DNA from: Paracoccaceae bacterium
Lineage (GTDB): Bacteria > Pseudomonadota > Alphaproteobacteria > Rhodobacterales > Rhodobacteraceae
DNA: 49,863 bases
Direction: 5' to 3'
Assembly (NCBI GenBank): GCA_029248915.1
Contig: JAQWIK010000027.1
Span: forward strand, 1 to 49,863
Shown here: positions 27,416-37,310 of the stretch, in pieces
Layout: each line of letters starts with the position of its first letter
How positions within the stretch are numbered: position 1 is the stretch's first letter
Notes under the pieces: generated by a model
Told to the model about the DNA's origin: nothing
Databases searched by the model: none
What the model saw: the letters and a program-made list of their open reading frames with translations, nothing else
Position numbers and translations under genes: made by a program

Positions 27416-28507
27416 ATGCAAATTAAGGAGCCAAAAATTTTGGGTGTCTTACCAAGCCAATCTATTAGCGAACTAATTTTAAAGAAGATTATATTTGCAG
27501 ATAAAAAAATAGAAAAAGGTCAAGTTCAACCTGCCAGCCTTGATCTGCGTCTTGGTAATGTAGCTTGGCGGATAAGAGCATCTTTCTTAACTGGAAAAGA
27601 TAAAAATGTTTCTGATTTATTAAATGAATTTGAGATGCATCAAATTGATTTAACAAAAGGCGCTGTTTTAGAAAAAGGTTGCGTTTATTTGATTCCCATT
27701 GAAGAGAGCTTAAAGTTACCAGCAGATTTAAGTGCAATTGCTAATGCAAAGAGTTCAACTGGCCGTTTGGATCTTTTAACAAGGATTATAACGAACAAAG
27801 GTACTGAATTTGATAGAATTCCAGCAGGATATAATGGACAATTATTTGTTGAAATTTGTCCTCGGTCATTTTCAGTTCTGGTTCGGCCGGGCATGTGTTT
27901 AAACCAAATCCGTTTCAGGCAGGGCCAGGCTATTTTAACTGATGAAGAACTTCTAATACTACATAAAAACGAAAAGTTAATAGATACTGTGCCAAAGATA
28001 GATGCGGGCCTGGGTTTTTCAGTTGACTTGCAACCAGCAAAGGGTTCCTTGGTCGGCTACCAGGCCAAACCACATACAGGAATAATAGATTTAGATAATA
28101 TAAAAACCTATAAACGTGAAGATTTTTGGCAAGAAGTTCACAGTACAAATGGTCAAATTATCCTAGATCCCGATGCTTTTTATATTCTTGTGAGTAGAGA
28201 GGCTGTCCACATCCCACCTGCTTATGCCGCTGAAATGGCTCCTTACCTTGCAATGGTAGGAGAGTTTCGTGTCCATTATGCTGGATTCTTCGATCCGGGA
28301 TTTGGCCACGCTCATGCAGGTGGCTCAGGATCTCGAGGAGTTTTAGAGGTCAGATGTCACGAAGCGCCTTTTGTTTTAGAGCACGGTCAAATTGTGGGCA
28401 GACTAGTGTATGAAAGAATGGCTTCAATTCCAAAAGAACTATATGGCGAGAATATCAAGTCTAATTATCAAGGTCAGGGCCTAAAGCTATCAAAGCACTT
28501 TAAATAA
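27416..28507 (+). CDS. dcd: 2'-deoxycytidine 5'-triphosphate deaminase, long form
   Basis: This enzyme converts dCTP to dUTP, feeding thymidylate synthesis. E. coli Dcd has about 193 residues; this one has 363 and looks like two tandem dUTPase-fold domains. QPASLDLRLGN and NAKSSTGRLDLLTRI lie in the first half, and a second barrel with HYAGFFDPGFGHAHAGGSGSRG follows. The long form is known from alphaproteobacteria. It begins 24 bases after the tRNA and has no clear ribosome binding site. Its stop is one base from the convergent scpB stop. Confidence 0.92.
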   Translation: MQIKEPKILGVLPSQSISELILKKIIFADKKIEKGQVQPASLDLRLGNVAWRIRASFLTGKDKNVSDLLNEFEMHQIDLTKGAVLEKGCVYLIPIEESLKLPADLSAIANAKSSTGRLDLLTRIITNKGTEFDRIPAGYNGQLFVEICPRSFSVLVRPGMCLNQIRFRQGQAILTDEELLILHKNEKLIDTVPKIDAGLGFSVDLQPAKGSLVGYQAKPHTGIIDLDNIKTYKREDFWQEVHSTNGQIILDPDAFYILVSREAVHIPPAYAAEMAPYLAMVGEFRVHYAGFFDPGFGHAHAGGSGSRGVLEVRCHEAPFVLEHGQIVGRLVYERMASIPKELYGENIKSNYQGQGLKLSKHFK

Positions 28508-28508
28508 C

Positions 28509-29159
28509 TTATTCTTCTTGGAAAAGTTCGCTTTGTTGATCTTCACTTTCAACTCCTAGAAGCTCTTCCGGCGCAGGTGCTCCAGGAGGCGGAGGACTTT
28601 CAAGGAGTCCAGCAGATTTTAACTCTTTTAAGCCTGGGAGATCACGAGCACTTTCAAGACCAAAATGATCAAGAAAGTTTTGCGTAATGGCAAATGTAAC
28701 CGGCCTCCCAGGAGACATTCTTCTTCTTCCAATCTTGATCCAGTCTAAGTCCATCAAAAGATCAATCGTACCACGAGATACGCTGACCCCTCTTATCTCC
28801 TCAATCTCTGCTCGAGTGACAGGTTGGTGATATGCTATTATTGAAAGTGTCTCAACCGCAGCACGAGAAAGTTTTCTAACTTCAACTGTTTCCTTCTGCA
28901 TTAAAAAACTTAGATCTGAGGCTGTACGTAGGGCCCAGCAATCGCCTACTTTTACTAAATTAATACCTCTACTTTTATACTTTTCCTTTAGGTTTTCTAG
29001 TGCTTTCTCTGGTTCACAACCATGAGGTAAGCGTCCAATTATTTCTTTAACTGTCACCGGATCCGAACTAGCAAAAAGAATTGCCTCTACCATCCTTTCT
29101 TGTTGATCGATTTTAGGAGCCTCGAATAGAGATTCTGTAAATTTTTGTTCTTCGATCAT
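28509..29159 (-). CDS. scpB: Segregation and condensation protein B
   Basis: ScpB (216 residues) is the winged-helix subunit of the SMC-ScpAB condensin. The LSRAAVETLSIIAYHQPVTR motif and RGVSVSRGTIDLLMD are diagnostic. The last ~30 residues are proline- and acid-rich (LLESPPPPGAPAPEE), probably disordered. The start overlaps the scpA stop by four bases (ATGA), so the pair is translationally coupled. Confidence 0.95.
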   Translation of the reverse strand: MIEEQKFTESLFEAPKIDQQERMVEAILFASSDPVTVKEIIGRLPHGCEPEKALENLKEKYKSRGINLVKVGDCWALRTASDLSFLMQKETVEVRKLSRAAVETLSIIAYHQPVTRAEIEEIRGVSVSRGTIDLLMDLDWIKIGRRRMSPGRPVTFAITQNFLDHFGLESARDLPGLKELKSAGLLESPPPPGAPAPEELLGVESEDQQSELFQEE

Positions 29160-29962
29160 TTATCCGTACCTTTTGATCTAAATTGTATTGGCCCAAAATT
29201 ATCTCTTTGACGCAACTCAAGATCACCGTTCTTAGCCAATTCTAACGTTGCAGCGAAAGTTGACGCTGTTGCAGCACGAATACGACCTGCAGAAGAAGTC
29301 CACCCATCCGGTAAAAAGGTAGCGATATCTATCCAACCAATAGTGTAGCCAATCAGCCCACGCATTCGCTCTAACGCCTGCTCAAGTGTATAAACATCAT
29401 CTCTGTCCATAACAAAAGGTCGAAACTCATCCTTTGTTTTAATTCTAGCATAAGCTTGTATTAAATCTAAAAGAGAAGCTTCATATTTTATACGCTTGAT
29501 TTTTTCTACTTTTTCTTCGATTCCTCTTGCAAAGAAATCTCTACCAAGTTGGTCTCTGGCCATTAACTTAGCCGCAGCATCTCTCATTGCCTGTAGTCTT
29601 TCGAGTTGAAACGCTAAATGTGCTGCTAGCTCTTCTCCCGATGGCTCATTCTCATCAGGATCGGGAGGAAGTAGTAAGCGCGATTTCAGAAAGGCTAGCC
29701 AAGCAGCCATTACTAAATAATCGGCTGCTAGTTCTATTTGAAGTGAACGCGCTTTTTCGACAAAATCTAGATACTGTTCCGCCAGTTGAAGAATTGAAAT
29801 CTGCATCAAATCCAATTTTTGAGAACGTGATAGAGTAAGAAGCAAGTCCAATGGACCCTCAAACCCATCAAGATCAACAATTAGCTCATCGGAAGACAAA
29901 TTTTCAGATGAAAAAGTATTAGGCTCATAACTTTGATTTGGATGTTTGCTATTGCTGACCAT
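29156..29962 (-). CDS. scpA: Segregation and condensation protein A (kleisin)
   Basis: ScpA (about 268 residues) bridges the SMC heads. The N-terminal VDLDGFEGPLDLLLTLSRSQKLDL is the SMC-binding helix and its lead-in, split at the LDLLL core; LAADYLVMAAWLAFLKSRLLLP follows; the C-terminal winged helix covers about residues 190-260. I used ATG 29962; a GTG at 29971 is also possible, as GGAG is 12 bases from the first and three from the second. nagZ lies 23 bases upstream and may be in the same transcript. Confidence 0.94.
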   Translation of the reverse strand: MVSNSKHPNQSYEPNTFSSENLSSDELIVDLDGFEGPLDLLLTLSRSQKLDLMQISILQLAEQYLDFVEKARSLQIELAADYLVMAAWLAFLKSRLLLPPDPDENEPSGEELAAHLAFQLERLQAMRDAAAKLMARDQLGRDFFARGIEEKVEKIKRIKYEASLLDLIQAYARIKTKDEFRPFVMDRDDVYTLEQALERMRGLIGYTIGWIDIATFLPDGWTSSAGRIRAATASTFAATLELAKNGDLELRQRDNFGPIQFRSKGTDK

Positions 29963-29994
29963 TAAGTTCACAAACTCCGTACCGACTCTAAAAT

Positions 29995-30963
29995 CTATAC
30001 TCTATTATGCTCTATCTTTTTTCTTTCTTCAATGACAGAGGCCATCCTGGATAATGTCAGTGCGTTTGGAACTACGCCAGAATTAATGATTTCTTTCATC
30101 TCTCTGAGGTTTCCATTGCAGTGCAATATTACGTCATTTCCGGCCTCTATTAAATTATTGGTTCGTTCTTTTATGTCACCTGGCAGGGCGGACATTGAGA
30201 TATCATCCGTTATTAAAAGACCAGAATATTTTATCTCGTTACGAATGATTTCCATCATTATTTTAGACGTACTTGCAGCGGTGTGAGGATCTATTGCCTC
30301 AAAGAGAACATGAGCAGTCATTGCTATTTCAGTATCAGAAAATGCTTTAAAAACTGCGAAATCATTTTCAAAAAGTTCTTTCTTGCTTGCTTTCACAACG
30401 GGTAGTTTAAAGTGACTATCATGTGTCGCAAAGCCATGGCCTGGCATATGTTTAATTATGGGAAAAACACCATTCAACTTCAAAGCCTCATATGCTATTT
30501 TTCCAAGCGAAATGACGTCAAACTTATTAACCCCATAACATCGATTTTTCAAAAATTCATGAGTAGTTTCTCGAGCAATATCTAGTACTGGGGCGCAGTT
30601 GAAATCAATACCAAGCGAATGCAATTCATTTGCTATTTCTGAAAAACGAGATTTAAAAATACTTTTAGCATTATAGCCAGCCTTTCTGGCCTCATCTAAA
30701 GGTGGCAACCAATCGAATGCTAGAGGAGGCCTTACGCGCTGGACCCTACCCCCCTCCTGATCAATTAATATTGGAGCTTGCCAACCAACAGAATCTCTCA
30801 GTGATAAACATAATTTATTTACTTGTTTGGCATTAACAATATTTCTAGAAAACAGAATGAAACCGAAGGGTGAAGTCTCCGCAAAGAAATTGAACTCAAC
30901 ATCTGTTAGATTAGGGCCTTCGCAACCGAAAATGACAGCATTTTTTATGGGTTCTGATAACAT
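29995..30963 (-). CDS. nagZ: Beta-N-acetylhexosaminidase
   Basis: NagZ (322 residues, GH3 family) removes N-acetylglucosamine from anhydro-muropeptides in cytoplasmic peptidoglycan recycling. The loop KHMPGHGFATHDSH carries the family's catalytic His, and LLITDDISMSAL carries the nucleophile Asp. There is no signal peptide, consistent with a cytoplasmic enzyme. Its start codon directly abuts the stop of the SPOR protein gene, so the two are coupled. Confidence 0.94.
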   Translation of the reverse strand: MLSEPIKNAVIFGCEGPNLTDVEFNFFAETSPFGFILFSRNIVNAKQVNKLCLSLRDSVGWQAPILIDQEGGRVQRVRPPLAFDWLPPLDEARKAGYNAKSIFKSRFSEIANELHSLGIDFNCAPVLDIARETTHEFLKNRCYGVNKFDVISLGKIAYEALKLNGVFPIIKHMPGHGFATHDSHFKLPVVKASKKELFENDFAVFKAFSDTEIAMTAHVLFEAIDPHTAASTSKIMMEIIRNEIKYSGLLITDDISMSALPGDIKERTNNLIEAGNDVILHCNGNLREMKEIINSGVVPNALTLSRMASVIEERKKIEHNRV

Positions 30964-31872
30964 TCAACGCGTCACGACAGGAATACATGCCACTTTATCA
31001 CTTATAGCTGTACAAAACTGTCTGGCGTCAGAGATATCATTAAAGCCCGAGGCTCGCAGGCGATAAAATATTTTACCACCACTTTCTGCCTTTTGAATAA
31101 TCATTTGCTTAGGAGCCAGAATAGAACCAAGAAGTTTTTCAAAGCGCCGCCACTCGCTCTCAGCTAAACTTTTACTATCGAAGGCTCCTAGCTGCACAAT
31201 CGCACTGCCGATAGGCAATTTTGACATTGGCTCTTTACTAACTATGAGTTCTCTATTTTGTTGAACACTCCTGGGACGGGTTTTGGGTCGTAACGAGGTA
31301 AGCGAAGGATCAAACTCACTTGTGATTGAAAGCGCTAGAGACACCGCATTTTCTATTTCCACTTTCTTTTGAGAAAATGCTACTTGAGCCACCAAAGATT
31401 CAGTTTTTGATACAGCTTCTTCCTTCATAGCACCAGATGACCCATCTAAGCTTATAGTATTTTCTGCATTTATTTCTTTAATTTCATATGTTTCATCAAT
31501 TTGATTTAATTTATCTACTTCTCGAAGTAATGAAGCCGAAGTCTCTTCATTCAAAATCTCTGCAGCTGGTGCGAGGTTTATTTCGTCTGACAACAACGGC
31601 TTTTCATTTACCGCAAGTTGGGTCACCGAAAGACCTTGATTAGCAGCCGTAAGGCCGCCGGGATTATCAGGAGCCACTCTGAGCGGGCCCAATTGAGCCC
31701 GAACAATTGGAATCTGGTTTATATCCCTAACAACTAATTTGTAACTCCAACCAATAGCACCGGCGAGCAGGGATAAGGACAAGACCGCTCCGATCCAATA
31801 AAAAATCATATTTAGTTTGAATTTACCAAGTTTATCTTCGCTAGCTAGAGCTGCGTCGGAACTTTCTAACAT
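30964..31872 (-). CDS. SPOR-domain membrane protein
   Basis: This 302-residue protein has one N-terminal transmembrane helix (about residues 21-43) and a long low-complexity periplasmic linker. The C-terminal SPOR domain (from about residue 225, SAIVQLGAFDSKSLAESEW) binds denuded glycan strands at the division septum. GGAGG lies four bases before ATG 31872. It sits between argS and nagZ, the usual alphaproteobacterial place, and probably acts in division or wall remodelling. Confidence 0.9.
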   Translation of the reverse strand: MLESSDAALASEDKLGKFKLNMIFYWIGAVLSLSLLAGAIGWSYKLVVRDINQIPIVRAQLGPLRVAPDNPGGLTAANQGLSVTQLAVNEKPLLSDEINLAPAAEILNEETSASLLREVDKLNQIDETYEIKEINAENTISLDGSSGAMKEEAVSKTESLVAQVAFSQKKVEIENAVSLALSITSEFDPSLTSLRPKTRPRSVQQNRELIVSKEPMSKLPIGSAIVQLGAFDSKSLAESEWRRFEKLLGSILAPKQMIIQKAESGGKIFYRLRASGFNDISDARQFCTAISDKVACIPVVTR

Positions 31873-31920
31873 ACTGCCTCCAGAGAAATCTCTAGTATTT
31901 TGCCTCGGCCAGCGTTTTTT

Positions 31921-33666
31921 TTAATTCATTTCAGTTACTGGCTCTACGCCTAGAATACCAAGACCTGAGGAAATAACAACCAAAACAGCCGAAATCATAG
32001 CCAATTTTGCAAAAGTTACTTCGTGATCTTTTTCTTGGATAAATCTGAGCTCATCGTTTTCACCGCCTTTATTCCATAAACTATGAAAATCACTTGCCAG
32101 TTCATATAGATAAAAGGCAATACGATGTGGCTCATGAGTTTTTGCAGAAATCTCAACAAGTCTTGGCCATTCAGCCAATTTTTTTGCAATTTTTATTTCT
32201 GCATCATGAGTAATTTCACAAAATGTTTTGTTACTTACCTGGTCTTCATTAAAATTAATTCCTGCCTCTTTAGCTCTTCGGAATACGCTATGGATTCTGG
32301 CACTGGCATACTGAACGTAATACACAGGATTATCTCTGCTCTGTTCAAGAACTTTGTCAAAGTCAAAGTCCAAAGGAGCATCATTTTTTCTCGTAAGCAT
32401 TACAAACCGGGTTACGTCAGAACCAACTTGATCAACCAGGTCTCGCAAAGTTACAAATGTCCCTGCCCTTTTTGACATTTTAAACGGCTCTCCACGTTTA
32501 AATAGTTTCACCAGCTGGGTTAACTTTATGTCAAGTTTTACCTTGTCATTTGAAAGTGCAGAAACTGCGGCATTCATGCGTTTAACATATCCACCATGGT
32601 CAGCACCAAAAATATCAATCAGTTGATCAAAGTTTCGCCCTATTTTATCAAAATGATAAGCAATGTCTGGAGCAAAGTAGGTCCATGCTCCATCAGACTT
32701 CTTAATAGGCCGATCTACATCGTCGCCATGAGAAGTCGATTTAAATAAGGTTTGAATTCTAGGCTCCCAATCTTCTATTTTTTTACCCTTAGGAGATTCT
32801 AAAATTCCTTCATAAATTAAGTCTTTATTTTTGAGATTTTCTATTGCTTCTTCAATTTTTCCGCTACCGTATAAAGATTTTTCTGAAAAAAACATGTCCA
32901 TTTTTATACCTAACGCAGAGAGGTCATCTTTTATCAGTTTCATCATGGCGTCTGTCGAATATTTACGGACCTCATCCAACCAGTAATGTTCTGGTTTATC
33001 AACATAATCAGATCCTACTTTGTGTTTAAGTGCCTGTCCCACTGGAATAAGATAATCTCCCGGATAAGTTCCATCTTCGAAAGCGACAACCTGACCGTGT
33101 GCCTCAAGATAGCGAAGATAAACCGACCTAGCTAATGTATCGACCTGGGACCCACCATCGTTTACATAATATTCACGTGTGACTTTATATCCGGCAAAAC
33201 TGAGTAATTGCGCCAAAGCATCTCCAAAAACCGCTCCCCTAGTGTGCCCGACATGCAGTGGCCCTGTGGGGTTTGCTGAAACAAATTCGACATTAACCCG
33301 TAAATTTTTACCTAACCCTGTTTGGCCATAAGAGCTTCCCAACTCTAAAATTTTATTAAAAATTGACTGCCACGCCTTAATGCTTATTCGAAGGTTTAGA
33401 AATCCAGGACCCGCAACTTCTGAATTCTCAACAACGTCTACATTTGACAAACGCTTTGCAAGAATTTCCGCAATCTCACGTGGATTTTTTTTTGCCTTTT
33501 TGGCTAAAACCATTGCTGCATTTGTGGCCATATCGCCGTGCAAAGGGTCTTTAGGTGGCTCAACCGTAACACTAGTCATATCTAAACCAGTTGGAAGTTG
33601 TCCGGCAGCAACCATGCTATCTAATTCATTCAGCACATGCTGTCTAACTTTATAAAATAGATCCAT
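31921..33666 (-). CDS. argS: Arginine-tRNA ligase
   Basis: This class I synthetase has 581 residues. The HIGH signature is HVGHTRGAVFGDAL (in NPTGPLHVGHTRG), the KMSKS-like motif is FKMSKRAGTFV, and the C-terminal DALR anticodon-binding region ends the protein. It lies 48 bases upstream of the SPOR gene on the same strand and about 95 bases downstream of dgt. Confidence 0.97.
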   Translation of the reverse strand: MDLFYKVRQHVLNELDSMVAAGQLPTGLDMTSVTVEPPKDPLHGDMATNAAMVLAKKAKKNPREIAEILAKRLSNVDVVENSEVAGPGFLNLRISIKAWQSIFNKILELGSSYGQTGLGKNLRVNVEFVSANPTGPLHVGHTRGAVFGDALAQLLSFAGYKVTREYYVNDGGSQVDTLARSVYLRYLEAHGQVVAFEDGTYPGDYLIPVGQALKHKVGSDYVDKPEHYWLDEVRKYSTDAMMKLIKDDLSALGIKMDMFFSEKSLYGSGKIEEAIENLKNKDLIYEGILESPKGKKIEDWEPRIQTLFKSTSHGDDVDRPIKKSDGAWTYFAPDIAYHFDKIGRNFDQLIDIFGADHGGYVKRMNAAVSALSNDKVKLDIKLTQLVKLFKRGEPFKMSKRAGTFVTLRDLVDQVGSDVTRFVMLTRKNDAPLDFDFDKVLEQSRDNPVYYVQYASARIHSVFRRAKEAGINFNEDQVSNKTFCEITHDAEIKIAKKLAEWPRLVEISAKTHEPHRIAFYLYELASDFHSLWNKGGENDELRFIQEKDHEVTFAKLAMISAVLVVISSGLGILGVEPVTEMN

Positions 33667-33760
33667 AAATCTTTATTCCTCTATTTTGCGGTTTAGCAGG
33701 GTCTGCAGCTACGTCAAGATCAAGCTCCATTAATTAAAATAATTGTCTATTTTTAATTAT

Positions 33761-34924
33761 TTAAGGAAGTTCCTTACCAAATACCTTGCGATGTTGAGCT
33801 AATGCATACCGATCCGTCATCCCAGAAATATAGTCAGCCACTAACCGCGCCAAATCGGTTTTATTGAATTCTAGATCAGTTTTAAGCTTCCAGTCAGCAG
33901 GCAGATAGCTGGGATCAGAAATATATTTCGTAAATAAATTTTGTAACTTAAAAGTAACTATCTTACGCATCTCAATAACTTTAGGAGAACGATACATATT
34001 ATTGAATAAAAATGTTTTTATTTCTTTTAAGGCTAAAAATTTATCACGTGAAAATTGAATTACCGGAACCCCAGCATTCCGGATATCTTCAATCGACTTT
34101 GGTGAAATTTCCAAGATAATACTTTTTGACTGAGAAATAACATCCTCGACTAGAATACCGAAAAACCGTCGAAGAGCTTCATGCCTTCGTCGATATTGAT
34201 CTAAATTTGGGTAAATGCTATCAACTTCATCGTAACATTTATCAATTAATGGTAGGCTTTTTATGTCTTCATCTGTAAATAAATTTGCCCTGAGACCATC
34301 ATGTAAATCATGACTGTTGCAAGCGATATCATCTGAAATAGCAGCGACTTGGGCTTCGGCGCTCGCGAAACTATTCAAATTAAGACTTTGAACAGAATTA
34401 TATTGGCTAAGGGCATATGGTATTGGCTCTTTAATCGGACCATTATGCTTTGCAATTCCCTCTAAAGTATCCCAAGTAAGATTGAGCCCATCAAAATCAG
34501 CATAATGTTGCTCTAATTTGGTAACTATTCTTAATGCTTGTGCATTATGATCAAATCCCCCAAATTCCTTCATTAGTTCGTCTAGAGCTTCCTCACCAGT
34601 GTGGCCAAACGGAGTATGACCCAAATCATGCGCCAGAGCGATTGTCTCTGATAAATCATAATTGAGTTCTAACGCTGTGCTAATAGTTCTAGCAACTTGG
34701 GCAACTTCTAGAGTATGTGTCAAACGAGTACGGAAGTAATCACCTTCATCCTCAACAAAAACCTGAGTTTTATGTTTCAATCGTCTAAAAGCTGAACAAT
34801 GCAAAATCCGATCATAGTCTCTCTGGTAACAAGAGCGATAATTACTTTCCCTTTCGCTAAAATGTCGATGGTTTGAGATATTTTTTTCAAAGCTTGGATC
34901 GGCGGCAAATCGAGCAAGCATCAT
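33761..34924 (-). CDS. dgt: Deoxyguanosinetriphosphate triphosphohydrolase-like protein
   Basis: This HD-domain dNTPase of about 387 residues cleaves dNTPs to nucleosides plus triphosphate. The metal-binding residues are in RLTHTLEVAQVAR and ALAHDLGHTPFGHTGEEALDE, with a later Asp in AAISDDIACNSHDLHDG. I chose ATG 34924 because AAGGA is seven bases upstream; the frame's first ATG at 34930 is nearly on top of that site. It is divergent from erpA across 89 bases. Confidence 0.93.
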   Translation of the reverse strand: MMLARFAADPSFEKNISNHRHFSERESNYRSCYQRDYDRILHCSAFRRLKHKTQVFVEDEGDYFRTRLTHTLEVAQVARTISTALELNYDLSETIALAHDLGHTPFGHTGEEALDELMKEFGGFDHNAQALRIVTKLEQHYADFDGLNLTWDTLEGIAKHNGPIKEPIPYALSQYNSVQSLNLNSFASAEAQVAAISDDIACNSHDLHDGLRANLFTDEDIKSLPLIDKCYDEVDSIYPNLDQYRRRHEALRRFFGILVEDVISQSKSIILEISPKSIEDIRNAGVPVIQFSRDKFLALKEIKTFLFNNMYRSPKVIEMRKIVTFKLQNLFTKYISDPSYLPADWKLKTDLEFNKTDLARLVADYISGMTDRYALAQHRKVFGKELP

Positions 34925-35013
34925 AGACATTTCCTTGTTTACAGTTTTTACCGTCTCTATATACTTAGAGTAATTAGCTATTACTATCCAGGTTTATTGA
35001 AGTGGAGATAAAA

Positions 35014-35337
35014 ATGCAGCTTCCGCCGAAAGTCACCAACCGTGCTTTTGAACGGTTGGCTCAGATTATTCCAGCAAGCTCTAACAAAGGCCTTCGCGTT
35101 GCTGTTGAAGGTGGTGGATGTTCTGGTTTTCAATATAACATAGAGTTGGATACAAAACATGAAGATGATCTCATTTTAGAAAAAGAAGGTAACAAAGTTT
35201 TTATAGATAGTACTTCATTACCCTTTCTCAGTGACGCCATAATTGACTTCTCTGACGAATTGATTGGCGCCCGCTTCGTTATCGAGAACCCTAATGCAAG
35301 TTCTTCTTGCGGATGTGGGACCAGTTTTTCAATTTAA
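35014..35337 (+). CDS. erpA: A-type iron-sulfur carrier protein (IscA/ErpA family)
   Basis: This is a 107-residue protein with the three conserved cysteines, one in GGGCSGFQY and two in SCGCGTSF near the C-terminus. It delivers Fe-S clusters to apo-proteins. ATG 35014 follows GGAG by six bases; GTG 35002 would place the start on the ribosome binding site itself. No isc or suf operon is next to it. Assignment to ErpA rather than IscA is tentative. Confidence 0.88.
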   Translation: MQLPPKVTNRAFERLAQIIPASSNKGLRVAVEGGGCSGFQYNIELDTKHEDDLILEKEGNKVFIDSTSLPFLSDAIIDFSDELIGARFVIENPNASSSCGCGTSFSI

Positions 35338-35347
35338 AATTTATTGT

Positions 35348-36127
35348 ATGAAAATAGCAAGCTTCAACATCAACGGCATTAAAGCCAGGACACCTGCACT
35401 AGTAAATTGGTTAAAAGAATCCAATCCAGACGTTGCATTACTACAGGAAATAAAATCAATTGATGACGCTTTCCCCGGAGAAATTTTTGAAGAACTAGGA
35501 TATAACGTTGAAACTCACGGACAAAAGTCCTTCAACGGCGTTGCAATTTTATCAAAATATCCATTAAGAGAAGTTGAGCGCGGGTTGCCGGGCGATGAAA
35601 GTGACGAACAAGCCAGATGGATTGAAGCTACCATTTGCGTACCCGATGAGATAAGAATTTGCTGCCTATATCTTCCAAATGGAAATCCTCTTCCTGGACC
35701 AAAATACGACTATAAATTAGCTTGGATGGATAGACTTTATCGCAGGGCCCAACAGTTACTTCGCTCAGAGCAAATTTTTTTAATGGCTGGTGACTTTAAT
35801 ATTATTCCTCAAGCAGAAGACGCAGCAGCACCAAGCGCATGGACAAATGACGCTTTGTTCAAATTGGAAAGCCGAACCAAATTCCGAAAAATTTTAAATT
35901 TAGGTTTTTCCGATGCTTTTAGAGCATTTAATAATGGCCCAGGTCATTATAGTTTCTGGGATTATCAGGCGGGGGCTTGGGATCGAAATAATGGGATAAG
36001 GATCGATCATTTTCTGTTGTCTCCAAGCTGCGCAGACCTGTTAGCTGATTGTAAAATTGACAGTGATATACGAGGGCTCGAGAAGCCATCCGATCATGTA
36101 CCAATTTGGATAGAATTAAATGTCTAA
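35348..36127 (+). CDS. xth: Exodeoxyribonuclease III
   Basis: This is a 259-residue AP endonuclease and 3'-5' exonuclease in base-excision repair. MKIASFNINGIKARTPALVN, the metal Glu in LLQEIKS, GDFNIIPQ and the terminal catalytic His in EKPSDHVPIW are all present. It starts ten bases after erpA. Its last 12 bases overlap the 3' end of the convergent FAD monooxygenase gene. Confidence 0.96.
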   Translation: MKIASFNINGIKARTPALVNWLKESNPDVALLQEIKSIDDAFPGEIFEELGYNVETHGQKSFNGVAILSKYPLREVERGLPGDESDEQARWIEATICVPDEIRICCLYLPNGNPLPGPKYDYKLAWMDRLYRRAQQLLRSEQIFLMAGDFNIIPQAEDAAAPSAWTNDALFKLESRTKFRKILNLGFSDAFRAFNNGPGHYSFWDYQAGAWDRNNGIRIDHFLLSPSCADLLADCKIDSDIRGLEKPSDHVPIWIELNV

Positions 36128-37267
36128 TTTAGTAACATCGTAATTGTATAGCCAGCGAAAGGGTAAACTCGCTGATTGTGGAAAAGTTGTATCTAAAAAA
36201 CGTAAACCACTATGTGTGCAAGTCCTTAAAAAACTATGTTCCAAATGAAATTTCCAAGCATTATTTTTTATCTGTTTCATTAAACGTAACAAACGAGGTT
36301 TTCTTATTTCAGCATATCTATGAGCAGCCTCACTGGGATCAAGTCTCGTGATCAGATTCGCTAAAATAAATGAATCTTCTAAAGCAGAATTCGCCCCCTG
36401 GGCTAAAAACGGAAGCATTGGATGTAATGCATCTCCAATTAGGAATATATTATTAACTGCCCAATTAAGTGCAACATCGTGAGAACTCAAACCCCATTTA
36501 TGGACCGTTTCGATAGATGCCAACCCTTCCCTCAGATCACCACCAAATTCAGAAAAAATACCCTTTATTTCTTCTGGCCGCTCCTTAATACCCCACTCAA
36601 AAAAGTCATTATTTTCGATTTCTTGAATTAAAACTAGGTTCAATTGATTGCCGCCCCTTATGGGATAAGAAACAACATGTTTCTTTGGCGCAACAGTTAA
36701 TCTTACGCCATCGTGATGATTAAATTTATTGCGAATAGTGGCTCGCCAGGCAAAGTAATCTGACCTTTCAGTCTTACTTTGCCCAGGGTTTAGTAAAGCT
36801 CTTGTTTTTGAGTGCACTCCATCAGCAGCAATGACAAAAGAATATTTACAACTTAAAGATTTTGCATCCGCAGTTTGGCCAAATTTAAACCTTACTTTTT
36901 TATCTACAGCAGACCTATACAAAATATCAATTAAGTCTGCCCTATGCATAAGTCTAAAATTTACATTCCCTAAAACAGAACCTTGCTCAAATTGCAGTAA
37001 CTTCTTCCCGTTCTGATAATCACATATCAAAATCGAGTTACTAGAAATAGAGTTTTTGATGGTACTCTTGGAAAGACCAATTTCTTTAAGCACGCAAAAA
37101 CCGTTTGGAGAGATTTGTATTCCTGCTCCTATTTCACTAATTTTTGAATTTTTCTCAAAAATAGTTACGTCGTGACCGGCCCTTGCCAAAAGACTGGCAA
37201 CACTCAGTCCAGCAACACCCGCTCCAATTATTGCTATCTTTAACAAATTATTACGCTCAAAATTCAC
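36116..37267 (-). CDS. FAD-dependent monooxygenase (salicylate hydroxylase-like)
   Basis: This 383-residue flavoprotein has an N-terminal Rossmann motif IIGAGVAGLSVASLLARAG, a DG-type motif in VIAADGVHSKTR, and a late GDALHPMLPFLAQGAN motif that binds the FAD ribityl chain. It belongs to the PHBH/salicylate-hydroxylase superfamily, which hydroxylates aromatic rings with NAD(P)H and oxygen; UbiH-like functions are related. The substrate is unknown and no aromatic-degradation genes are adjacent. The gene lies 43 bases downstream of dksA on the same strand, an arrangement usual in roseobacters, which may indicate a housekeeping role. Confidence 0.87.
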   Translation of the reverse strand: MNFERNNLLKIAIIGAGVAGLSVASLLARAGHDVTIFEKNSKISEIGAGIQISPNGFCVLKEIGLSKSTIKNSISSNSILICDYQNGKKLLQFEQGSVLGNVNFRLMHRADLIDILYRSAVDKKVRFKFGQTADAKSLSCKYSFVIAADGVHSKTRALLNPGQSKTERSDYFAWRATIRNKFNHHDGVRLTVAPKKHVVSYPIRGGNQLNLVLIQEIENNDFFEWGIKERPEEIKGIFSEFGGDLREGLASIETVHKWGLSSHDVALNWAVNNIFLIGDALHPMLPFLAQGANSALEDSFILANLITRLDPSEAAHRYAEIRKPRLLRLMKQIKNNAWKFHLEHSFLRTCTHSGLRFLDTTFPQSASLPFRWLYNYDVTKLDI

Positions 37268-37310
37268 CTTATCTTTGAGATCAAGGCGAAAAAACCCAAG
37301 CCATCAAAAG

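Noticed and set aside
33737-33762. AAATAATT/AATTATTT hairpin as the dgt terminator
   Set aside because: It is all A/T, overlaps the dgt stop codon and lacks a following T-run, so it is too weak to call.
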